Assembly: GCA_004565275.1 (NCBI GenBank)
Contig: SDOX01000101.1
Coordinates: 141,270 to 164,719, forward strand
From: Nannochloropsis salina CCMP1776
Taxonomy: Eukaryota; Sar; Eustigmatophyceae; Eustigmatales; Monodopsidaceae
Direction: 5' to 3'
Length of the DNA: 23,450 bases
Below the pieces are notes generated by a model. The model had not been told where the DNA came from, made no database searches, and saw nothing but the letters and a program-made list of their open reading frames with translations. Of the stretch, positions 9,752 through 18,198 are shown in pieces. Made by a program: the position numbers and the translations under genes. Numbering within the stretch: the stretch's first letter is position 1; the number at the start of each line of letters is the position of its first letter.

Positions 9752-11812
9752 ATGCAGTGCCTGCTTTCTAAACATTCGGTCAAGATGACCTCGACCCAAC
9801 TGAAGCACATAGTCTTGGCTCTGAGTACCATCATTGCTTTCCTTGTGATGCAAAATCAGCTCCACGCTTTCCCAGACTCGCATCAATGGACATTCAACCA
9901 ACCGGTAACCCCGCTTGTAAACGAGAACTCGACGGTACTTATCACAGGAGTTGCAGGATTTATTGGATTCTCCGTGGCAAAGTTCCTTGCTGAGCACACC
10001 AAAGCAAAGGTTGTGGGGTTGGATAACTTCAATGATTACTATGATGTCGCACTTAAATACAAGAGAGCAGACTTGCTGAGTCACTGGAACACGGTCCAGG
10101 TCTTAGATGGCGACGTTTGTGACGCCCCCTTCTTGCGGAGTATTCTTGAAGATCACCATGTGACTCATGTACTTCATCTAGCTGCGCAAGCAGGGGTACG
10201 GTACTCATTGGAGCAGCCCTTAAGCTATGTCCGAAACAACATTCAATGTTTTGTAACGCTTCTAGAAGAGCTTCGTCGATTAAAAGGAAGCTCTAACGAT
10301 AGTGTGCTTCCTCGCTTTGTCTACGCGTCCTCTTCGAGTGTATATGGCGGGAATGTGGAAATACCTTTCAAAGAGACAGATGAGGTGGACAACCCCTCTA
10401 GTGTTTACGGCTTCTCAAAGCGAGCGAATGAGCTCTTAGCTCTTGTGTATTTCAAGGTCTTCGGCATTCCATCTGTTGGGCTCAGATTCTTCACTGTGTA
10501 TGGACCTTGGGGGAGACCTGATATGGCACCCTACAAGTTTACTGCTAGCATTTCCAAAGGGGAGAATATTACAGTTTACAACCAAGGAGACATGGCTCGA
10601 GATTTTACTTACATTGACGACATAGTTTCAGGAATATATGCCTCCTTAAGCTACCTTCCGAGTTCTTCGGAAGTTATCAACTTGGGGAAAAGTAAGCCAG
10701 AGCAGGTTCTGGATTTGGTAAAAATCATTGAGAAGGAGGTTGGTCGGACGGCACGGCTAAGCTTTGAGGATTCTGCAGTTGATTTACACGCGACCTATGC
10801 TTCAACGAGCAAGGCGAAAGGGCTCCTCTCTTATGCTCCTCAAGTAAACATGGATGAAGGGATCAAAAGATTTGTCGAATGGTACTTCCTGTATACAGGT
10901 GAACGTGCATTGTGCGCCAGCGAGTGCTCGGAGATGAGCCGTTGCATACCATCGCCATTCGATGATATGTTGACTCAATCCGTGGAAGCTACACACGGTT
11001 GCCAAACTGTAATTTACACTGCATTTTTCGGACCGACTAGATCGGGTCTACAGGACCCTCCTGCAGAGCTTGCCTGCAATGACGAGAGATGCTGCGCCGT
11101 TGCCTTCACCAATATTGAGATCCCGATGTCAGCGTCCCGCGATAGATGGAAGACAATTATGTGGAGCGGAGAAAATTTCCATTTTTGGGACAATCGGCGG
11201 CTGTCAAAGGTTGTGAAGCTTAACCCCACTCGCTTTTTTTCATCATCTGTGAAGCAAGCCATTTGGATTGATACGAAGCTGACATTGAAAGCAGACTATA
11301 ATTATCTTGTTGGGATGCTGAGTGACAACGAAAATCGTACAGCAAGCCTTGTGGCACTACAGAACCCATTTAGAAATAACCCTTTTGAGGCGAAAGTGGC
11401 CATCAAACAACGTAAAAGAAGTCGATGGAGTACCACCTACACCCTTAGAACCATGGACCATCAGGTGAGTGACTATCTTGATCTTCAAAAACGTCGCAAC
11501 ATCTCATTGGTAAACATGATCGACTCAGCAATATTGGCTCATGATCTAAAAAGCGAAGCTGGTCGCAAATTTCGCTGCGCGTGGTCGAAAGAATATTACC
11601 AAGGCTGTGATAGGGATCAGATCCCATTTACGGCTGTTCTTGCGAAAGAAGCCCATAATGCCGGATCAAATCTTGATCCCGATCAGGAGTGGTGCAAAGT
11701 GAGTAGTGACCCTGACTCGTACGTACGAATACTACCCAATACTTTGCACTGGAATAAAGGGTCCTCAGCTATTGCAAAATTTAGAGGGTCGTATGATAGG
11801 AGGCTTGTCTAA
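9752..11812 (+). CDS. Fusion: UDP-glucuronate 4-epimerase-like domain + TOD1/MUCI70 (DUF616) glycosyltransferase-like domain
   Basis: Intronless, 686 residues. A hydrophobic anchor at about 18-33 implies a type II Golgi protein; Met12 (9,785) is an equally good start. Residues 60-385 form a short-chain dehydrogenase/reductase sugar-nucleotide epimerase: GVAGFIG (66-72, NAD binding), DNFNDYYD (91-98), HLAAQAGVRYS (142-152), the SSSSVYG strand (193-199), catalytic Tyr219 and Lys223 in YGFSK, and RFFTVYGPWGRPDMA (245-259), the signature of UDP-glucuronate 4-epimerases that make UDP-galacturonate. A Cys-rich linker (388-399) leads to a second domain from about 416 (VIYTAFFG) to about 675, with AIWIDTKL (503-510) and GCDRDQIPF (618-626). 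These fit the TOD1/MUCI70 family, linked in plants to glucuronosyltransferase or pectin and mucilage functions. A single chain may thus make UDP-uronate and use it. All key epimerase residues are present; the acceptor and product are unknown. Confidence 0.85.
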   Translation: MQCLLSKHSVKMTSTQLKHIVLALSTIIAFLVMQNQLHAFPDSHQWTFNQPVTPLVNENSTVLITGVAGFIGFSVAKFLAEHTKAKVVGLDNFNDYYDVALKYKRADLLSHWNTVQVLDGDVCDAPFLRSILEDHHVTHVLHLAAQAGVRYSLEQPLSYVRNNIQCFVTLLEELRRLKGSSNDSVLPRFVYASSSSVYGGNVEIPFKETDEVDNPSSVYGFSKRANELLALVYFKVFGIPSVGLRFFTVYGPWGRPDMAPYKFTASISKGENITVYNQGDMARDFTYIDDIVSGIYASLSYLPSSSEVINLGKSKPEQVLDLVKIIEKEVGRTARLSFEDSAVDLHATYASTSKAKGLLSYAPQVNMDEGIKRFVEWYFLYTGERALCASECSEMSRCIPSPFDDMLTQSVEATHGCQTVIYTAFFGPTRSGLQDPPAELACNDERCCAVAFTNIEIPMSASRDRWKTIMWSGENFHFWDNRRLSKVVKLNPTRFFSSSVKQAIWIDTKLTLKADYNYLVGMLSDNENRTASLVALQNPFRNNPFEAKVAIKQRKRSRWSTTYTLRTMDHQVSDYLDLQKRRNISLVNMIDSAILAHDLKSEAGRKFRCAWSKEYYQGCDRDQIPFTAVLAKEAHNAGSNLDPDQEWCKVSSDPDSYVRILPNTLHWNKGSSAIAKFRGSYDRRLV

Positions 11813-12304
11813 GCGTAATGGCCGTCCCAACGCCAGCGCCGCTTCCCCCAACCGGCGTCCCTACTGCCCGAGAGAGGTGCACACGTCCTTCAAACCGTCC
11901 AAGCAAACCATGGGGGACCAATGTGCCCACGAGGGAGGCGGGGAATAGGATAGGAAGGAAATGGCCACCCCCGGCGCCGGCCTAGGAAAGAGCAACGATA
12001 TGGCCGAGGGAAACAAGACAAGGTCCGAAACCGTTGCGCGCCGCAGGTGGCAGTGGCAGAGGAAGGGGAGGACCTTCCCACCATAAAATGTATCCTTGCC
12101 TGCCGCCAGGACGCAGGGGGCGGGCTCCGCGCCCCGGGTGAGGAGGGGAAGGAGGGGGAGAGGGAATAGGGTTGGGTGGAAAATGTGAGGAGGGAGAGGA
12201 GATGGGACTCAGGTGGTGGAGAGAAGCTCGGAGGGTCTCTGCAGGCACGGCTATGGCCGTCGCTTCCTTGTCGGGGCGGGCTGAGAAGCGTCGTTGCTTC
12301 TTTC
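11813..12304. other. Convergent intergenic region between the fusion gene and the EFG1-like gene
   Basis: About 490 GC-rich bases separate the plus-strand stop at 11,812 from the minus-strand stop at 12,305. It probably contains both 3' ends. A purine-rich stretch lies at about 12,130-12,210. Open frames here on both strands overlap and look like composition artefacts. Confidence 0.45.
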
Positions 12305-14304
12305 TCAAAACCGTCGATGCCTCCCAGGTCCTTTCCCCCTTCCTTCCCCCCTTCCTCCTTCCCTACCCGCCCTCCTTCCCTTCCCCCGCCCCGAGACCCC
12401 CTCGCCACCCCACCCTTTCCCTTTCCCCACGCCCCACTTCCCGTGCTCCTCCCATTGCCGCCGGTGCAAGGTCGAGGAAAATTCCCGCATCTCCCGGTGT
12501 TGCCCCCGGGCCTGCGCCTGTGCCGTCCAGGCCACCGGCGCTCCTTCCCGCCCGTCCTGTCCGCTCTCCGTCGGCGTTTCTTCCAGAAAGAAATCGTCCG
12601 CTTCCACCACATCCAGGCCCAGCGACTTTTCCTCACGGCCCTGGCGCGCCGCCTTCGGGTCTGAGGAAGGGGCTGGGGACGTTTTGACGCCCCGCGGCCC
12701 TCTTCCTTCCTCTCTGTCCTCCTCCTCCTCCTCTTCTTCCTCCTCCTCCTCCTCCTCCTTTTCCTCTCCCTCTTCCTCCTCCTCTACCTCCTCTAACATC
12801 TCCTCCTCCTCCTCCTCCTCCTCCTCCTCCTCCTCCTCCTCCTCCTCTTCCTCCTCCTCCTCCTCCTCCTCCTCCTCCTCTTCCTCCTCCTTCGCACTNN
12901 NNNNNNNNNNNNNNNNNNNNNNNNNNNNNNNNNNNNNNNNNNNNNNNNNNNNNNNNNNNNNNNNNNNNNNNNNNNNNNNNNNNNNNNNNNNNNNNNNNGG
13001 GGAGGGAAGGAGGGAGGGAGGAAGGGAAGGAGGGAGCCCCTCCCCCGGGAGCGCACCTCCCGAGCCGGCGGGCGTGGCGTCGTGCGGCAACGAGGGCAGG
13101 GCCGAGGGCGGGGCCGAGGGCGGGACCGAGGGCGAGGGATCGGCAGAGGGTGGGCAAAGAGACGATTCCGTAGCCATCGCCGCTTTCCAAGCCGCCTGGT
13201 AGCGTCGGACCAACTTCCGGGTATCGAAAAACCGAACTTTCCGATACTTGAGGGCATGTTTCCGCTCGAGTGTCTGCTGCCGGCGTTCTTCCAGGGCCGA
13301 CTCCAACGCTTGGAGTTGCTCGTGAAGGTGTGCATGGCTTGGCTGGTTGGAATTTTTGAAAAGAGGGGAGGACGTAGGAGGGAGGGAGGGAGGGAGGGAG
13401 GGAGGGAGAGAGGGAGGTGAATGAGAAGGCGAGGTGCGGCACAAAGGGCGACCCCCCTCGGCATCTGAAATCGAGGCGTTATGTCTAAAAGGAGCTTCGC
13501 ACCAAGAAAAAATTACTGGGGGAAGAAAGATAATAGTGAAGGGAAGGAGAGAAGGTGGACGGGGGGGAGGGAGGGAAGGAGGGAGGGAAGGTGGGAGGGA
13601 AGGTGGGAGGGAAGGTGGGAGGGAGGGAAGGAGGGTTTGGGGGAGAAAATGGCGGCAAAGGCGGGATAAAGGGCAAGAGAATACAGGCACAGAAAGAAAA
13701 AACATGACAAGAGAAAGAATGCTACAAGGATACGGTGGTTTGGTAAATTCCCACGGGGGGAGGAAAAAAAACAAACTGACAAGAGACGAATGCTATAAGG
13801 ATACGGTGGTTTGGTAAATTCCCACGGGGGGAGGAAAGGGGCACTTTGACAAGGTTTGGTAAATTCCCACGGGGGGAGGAAAGGGGCACTTTGACAAGAA
13901 GAAGGAGCAAGGGAAGAGACTAGGAAGGTGGGCGGGAGTCGACGCGAGGGGCGAACACCGTCGCCATGCCGCCGTGCTCTTTGGAAGAAAAGCGAAGCGT
14001 TTATGCATGGTCTGCATTTAGGCGCGTCATGGAGTGAGAAGAAAAGCTAAAGTGGACACAGACTCCTTCACAACCGAAGGACACGGGAAGGAAGCACCCG
14101 AGCCGTGCAAATTCATCGGGCCACAACAAGTACCTGGACGAGGCCATTCTTGTCTGTGGGCCTTGCGGTTCCTTCCAGCTTGCGCAGACGGCGTTGCAGA
14201 CTTCGGATCTGATTCTTGATGGACGTTTTTTTCCGTTTTCTGGAACCACTTTGATCGCTCCGCGAGGGAGGTCGCTTCCCCCGGGGGGGGGCGGAGGGAA
14301 CCAT
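12305..14304 (-). CDS. EFG1: EFG1-like 18S rRNA-processing protein (two exons seen, interrupted by assembly gap)
   Basis: Exon 1 runs from ATG 14,304 to 14,134 (57 codons, ending CAG|GTACTT). It contains SIKNQIRSLQRRLRKLEG, the Efg1 N-terminal helix. Exon 2 starts at 13,342 after a pyrimidine-rich acceptor (AACCAG) and has HLHEQLQALESALEERR followed by ERKHALKYRKVRFFDTRKLV, the hallmark Efg1 coiled-coil and YxxVRFFxxRK core. Both junctions are phase 0. The frame then enters a Pro/Ser-rich stretch, the 100-N gap, a long Glu tract (12,718-12,893) and a C-terminal LDVVEADDFFLEETP, a typical nucleolar acidic tail. Efg1 acts in the nucleolus in early 18S rRNA maturation. The end at 12,305 is the first in-frame stop and may instead lie in an intron. 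Frame continuity through the gap is assumed, not shown. The usual LPxxxR segment after the first helix is not evident, so a short exon could be missed. Confidence 0.7.
12718..12898 (-). repeat. (CTC)n / poly-glutamate codon repeat
   Basis: CTC/CTT triplets on the plus strand read as GAG/GAA on the minus strand, giving about 60 mostly Glu codons in the EFG1-like frame. It abuts the N gap and is a likely cause of that gap. Confidence 0.8.
12899..12998. other. Assembly gap (100 N)
   Basis: Exactly 100 N by position, a conventional placeholder for a gap of unknown size, lying between a (CTC)n tract and a (GGGA)n tract. Confidence 0.98.
13343..14133 (-). repeat. EFG1-like intron packed with (GGGA)n and nested tandem repeats
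   Basis: This 791-base intron holds GGGA tracts at 13,377-13,410 and 13,560-13,636. It also has a tandem block at about 13,705-13,900 with the unit GGTTTGGTAAATTCCCACGG (then GGGGAGGAAA). A 71-base spacing separates the first two copies (GCTAYAAGGA at 13,721 and 13,792) and 45 bases separate the second and third (GGTTTGGTAAATTCC at 13,808 and 13,853). On the minus strand the first GGGA tract becomes the pyrimidine tract just upstream of the exon 2 acceptor. Confidence 0.75.
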
Positions 14305-15559
14305 TGTCAGAGTAATCTGCGTCGGGTATGTGAAAAATGGGACCGATTATTTTTGCGTAAAGATTCTGCTGTACATTTGTGTACTTTTACAAATTGACGT
14401 GGTCCGTGCGCCAGCATTGGGCATAGATTGGATGCCGCCATGGACGTGCCTACGAGATGGTTTGCCCATGACCATATACGATTTGTACGGTCACAAATGA
14501 GCTTTTCCACTTTTTCCTCACCAGTACAGTCAAATGCATGGTCGCGACCATGATATTTTCTTCAAGCCTAAGAAATCTACCTTCTACTTAATACCATGAG
14601 TTGCTCTGCCAGAGCAACCTCCTCCCCGCCTCTCAAGGCGAGGAGGTTGCCTGCCCCTCCCAAGGAGAAATGGTACCCTTTTCGTGTTATAAAATCTGCA
14701 GATGACGTTGTGTGCATCTAGCATTGGAGAAAGGTAGAAAATTGCGAGGCAACAGCCAATGGATCGGGTACAATCATGGGTGGCCACATTGGTGCAAGCC
14801 CACAGTCTACCTCCTCCACGATCCGATCTGTTCATGGCGGCCGAACCTCTGTCAAATGACATTTCTGTATTTGTGCACAAGTGTAGACAGGATGAGGTGT
14901 AAGAACGGAAAAAATAATCGATTATCTAAATTTGTGTCCCTTTTGAGATTAAGATGAGATTACCATTAATGCTCGAGAGCCTACAGCTAAATAACGCCGC
15001 AACTCTTCGCCTTTCAGCCATGCTCTCGTGCTCCATAATGCTGGCACCATGTCTGAGCGGCAACATCACCGTGTGCACCGTCCTTTGCCATGTGGGTCTC
15101 TGTAAGACGCTTTTGACAACCGTCTGGCGACGCACGATCCCGTGCCATCTTAGGTAATTAAAACCTGTTGTCTATGTGTGATGGCTACTCTGTTTTAAAG
15201 GAACGTTTCGTGTTTCAAGAGGTATGAAACTGGTCATGTCAATTATTAATTTAGCCCTTCTACTTACCGCGTCACCGAAAAAGCTGACTTGTTTACCTAT
15301 TGAGCCGGTCACCCTATGTGTAACAATAGAATAGTTTGTATTTATCATTCGTGCCCCTTTCGGTCCGTAGAACATAGCAGTCTGCCGACACCAGAATATG
15401 TAGAGATCATTTTCATTGCTTCACACGCTCCTCGCACCTAAAGGAGTTTAAAAAAATGCCTCTCAGCTGTTTTACAGGGGCTACGAGTGATCGTTACTTG
15501 ATGGTCTTCAGCACTGTTGCCGTAAAGCCTGAATGTGACGGTGCTCATGCAACCTCTAA
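14305..15559. other. Intergenic; no gene seen, one structured inverted-repeat element
   Basis: Lies upstream of the EFG1-like start. Short open frames on both strands show no family signature. The only clear structure is the double hairpin at 14,600-14,650. The promoter of the minus-strand gene should lie here but has no recognised motif. Confidence 0.4.
14600..14650. repeat. Overlapping hairpins
   Basis: GTTGCTCT/AGAGCAAC (14,600-14,618) forms an 8-bp stem with a GCC loop. GCAACCTCCTC...GCCT pairs with AGGCGAGGAGGTTGC (14,614-14,650) as a strong stem of about 15 bp with a three-base bulge. The shared GCAAC makes the two folds mutually exclusive. Confidence 0.75.
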
Positions 15560-15724
15560 GGACTGTTGTTTGATGAAATATGGCAAACAAAAGAAGAGAA
15601 GGACCTCCTGAATGCAGGAGTAAAGCAAGTATTTCACATCGTTTATGACTATGATATGGTTGGCAAAGGTAGTATCTCCGGACGAATAAGTGCTCAAAGC
15701 TATTTTGGCAAGACAGACCATTAG
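15560..15724 (+). pseudogene. Unidentified coding-like relic (54 codons, no start)
   Basis: An open stretch between two stops reads like real protein: FDEIWQTKEEKDLLNAG, then QVFHIVYDYDMVGKGSISG. Composition is balanced and amphipathic, unlike the repeat-derived frames nearby. There is no ATG at its head and protein-like sequence in other frames on each side (15,455-15,590; 15,740-15,797) hints at a longer gene that has decayed. I do not recognise the family. From 15,725 to about 16,190 nothing else is visible. Confidence 0.35.
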
Positions 15725-16189
15725 AATTTGTTGAAAGTATAACGTTGATATCGATATGCGGACTTTTATTTCCATGACAAAGAGTATGGGAGAGAGATGA
15801 CAGCAAAAGAGAAAGGTACAGAGCTCAAGGTGGGCCTGCTCTTCACGAGGAACGACACATCATTCGCACATTAATTATTCTTTTAAAGTGAATGTACCGT
15901 CTCTCAAGTTAATTCGGATGTTGGCCGATTACACCAGATCTAAACTCTGCTGCCATATCCTAATCAAGTAAATGCTATACACACATGATTAAGTACAAAA
16001 AGTTCCTTTGACCCATAGGATCTCCCCCTGGCTCACTCGTATTTGGAACTTTATTCTTCGCACGCGGAATCCCGGTTGATTGCCAGTTCAGGGTTCGCAG
16101 ATATCAAAACAATCATCCTCTGCTTTTATCCATTCTATTTGTTAAAATGTCGTCTTTACCCAAGAAGGAGCGATTGATGGTTCATGGTA

Positions 16190-16870
16190 GAGGAAGAGGA
16201 AGGCGCACTGGGAGTCGAGCCGATAGGACTATATCTGGAACAAGAGGGTACCGATAGCGTACCCTACGTGATAAGGGAGGTAGCTTTCCTCGTGGCGCGG
16301 GGAAAAAAGAAAAGTTGTAGTGTTACCTTCAATATTATTCCCTGTAAGCTTCCTTTCCCCTGTGGATACCGCCGGTCTGTATGGCTCGTTACCTTTATCA
16401 TGGGACGGGTGGCAACGAGAGGGTGGGACTCCTGTCCGTGGTCCATATGACCTTGTAGGTTTATCGGCCGATGTATGCACGGTCCGTTATCGAAGAAACG
16501 ATCACGAGAGAGACACTTGCACAGTTATTGTTCTTTTGTCTCTGACTTTTCTATGAGTTTACAATGGGGATGCATTGTACCCCTCCGCCCTCTTTTCTTT
16601 CATTCCCTCGCTCCCTCCCACCCTCCTTTCCCTCTCTCCCTTGCTCCCTCCCTTCCTACCTCCCTCCTTCCCTCTCTCCCTCCATCCCTCCCTCCTCCTC
16701 TTTTCGTGATTCCTTGTCTTCTTGGCCGTACCACATCAATTGAATGACCACACTTCGATAGTGTCTCCCTCTGCTTTTGTTTTAAATGCTTGGACCGCGG
16801 TCCAACGTCTCAGTCCTTGCTACTTTGGCCTTTAGATAACACACGTGGAGCCTTCTGGGGCCCTTATACA
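16190..16870 (+). repeat. Unnamed dispersed element, copy 1
   Basis: Shares ordered blocks with 17,030-17,525 and 21,560-21,960. The clearest block is CCTTTCCCCTGTGGATACCG...GGACGGGTGGCAACGAGAGGGTGGG...CATATGACCT (16,351-16,453). A later block, CTCAGTCCTTGCT...GGAGCCTTCTGGGGCCC (about 16,810-16,863), is shared with copy 2. A CCCT-type pyrimidine tract (16,600-16,695) interrupts it. No intact coding frame is shared between copies. Confidence 0.6.
16600..16695. repeat. (CCCT)n pyrimidine tract
   Basis: Nearly pure C/T run of CCCT, CTTC and CTCC units inside element copy 1. It is absent from the other copies, so it expanded or inserted after the copies diverged. Confidence 0.8.
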
Positions 16871-17029
16871 ACCTAGAAATAGTTATTAAACACATTGGAT
16901 GAAAAGTATTCGCACTCGGACGCCCTGCACTCGACTCGAGGGCTGTACTTGGATCTGAGCGAAAATTGTGGAAAATGTCGTGTCGGGCTACAAAGGAGTG
17001 AGTGTTTTTCGGGTATGAACATGCTACCG

Positions 17030-17525
17030 TCGGATGCCGAGCCTAGCCGAGGTATCACCCGGCGGGATGCACCCGAGGGAGAATGGACTTTCCCTCGAGA
17101 AAGAAAAGGTTGTCATGATTTTACATGGTACAGTATTTCTCTGTACCTTTCTTTTTCCCTGTCACCACCGTCAACCTATTGCGACTTTTACTTATAGCAA
17201 TAGGACGGGCGGCACGACGGGGTGGGGATCTTGCCCATAGGTCGTGTGACCTGGTTCGCTTGCCCACGCGCTTGAGGAAGAAACAGTCACACGAAAGACA
17301 TTTGACCAGTTCATGTAAGTTCCCCGGGAAAGTCACGCCTCTTTCTTTGATCGTCTCCCTCACCCTCGGAGAGCACGCTGCCAATTTGCTATGAGGGGCA
17401 ACATGACTGTTTTCGTAAAAAAGCACTGAGCTCTCTCGCTTCACGGGCTGAAGCCTCTCAGTTCTTGCTCGATGGGCCTTAAGAAATGAACCAGCAGCCT
17501 TCTGTGGCTACTAGGCGCCCCAAAA
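17030..17525 (+). repeat. Unnamed dispersed element, copy 2, plus partial fourth copy of its 3' part
   Basis: Corresponding block: CTTTTTCCCTGTCACCACCG...GGACGGGCGGCACGACGGGGTGGGG...GTGTGACCT (about 17,150-17,252), then CTCAGTTCTTGCT...CAGCCTTCTGTGG (about 17,457-17,506). The element's CTCACCCTCGGAGAGCACGCTGCC block at about 17,349-17,373 recurs at 17,634-17,655 as CTCATCCTCGGAGAGCACGCTG, a partial fourth copy. Copies 1 and 2 are thus neighbours in the same orientation. Confidence 0.6.
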
Positions 17526-17669
17526 ATGTTTACATGTTAATCGTATTTTCTCCACACTTTGCTCGCATAGCGACGCCTACACTTCCACATTTGTTTCCAC
17601 GAGAATGTCACACCATCTTTCCCGAGCCGTTCCCTCATCCTCGGAGAGCACGCTGCTAGCTTGTACGTT

Positions 17670-18198
17670 TTAATGTACCAGCCAATCCGGCTCACCGGCC
17701 AGCGTATTTTGGTATTTATGTGGCTTAACTTTATCTATTGCAATGTTTTATCCAACCTTGGTTGCTCAGGCGTGTATTCGCCGCCTTGGACATGCTCTTC
17801 GGCTGCTCTTGGCATGGCGTTATCATAATCGGTGCTTTATCTATTTGAAATACGCTGCACCGATTTCTCTGCAGATGTGAGAGAGCGCGTAGAACCTTGT
17901 ATACTTCCATGTTTTTCATGTACCAGCCCCACATATGCCGGTGCCGCAATGTACCATGACTTGGGTAAAAGTAAAGTCATAATAGCTCCTGAGTCCAGGG
18001 AGCCTCCTCGGAGATTCCTCGATATATGGGGTAGGATTAGAAATAATAATTAAGCATGGTTTTCCAGGGGCGTAGTAGGGCATTACTACGAGTCGTATCA
18101 CGACCAGTAACTCAAATAGGCTCTACTTCAATCTTACATCACATCTATTTTCATCTTATGAGACTTTACAGGAGACTTCGAAAGAACTTTCGCCGAGC
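17670..18198. other. No gene seen
   Basis: Ordinary-composition DNA upstream of the fucosyltransferase-like gene. A small hairpin, CGTAGTA...TACTACG, lies at about 18,070-18,090. No promoter element is assigned. Confidence 0.4.

Noticed and set aside
12294-13202. Plus-strand Ser-rich open frame across the gap
   Set aside because: The poly-Ser run is the CTC tract read on the wrong strand; the minus strand carries Efg1 motifs and a plausible acidic tail.
13434-13817. Gly/Arg/Glu-rich plus-strand frame
   Set aside because: It is a translation of the GGGA and nested tandem repeats in the EFG1-like intron.
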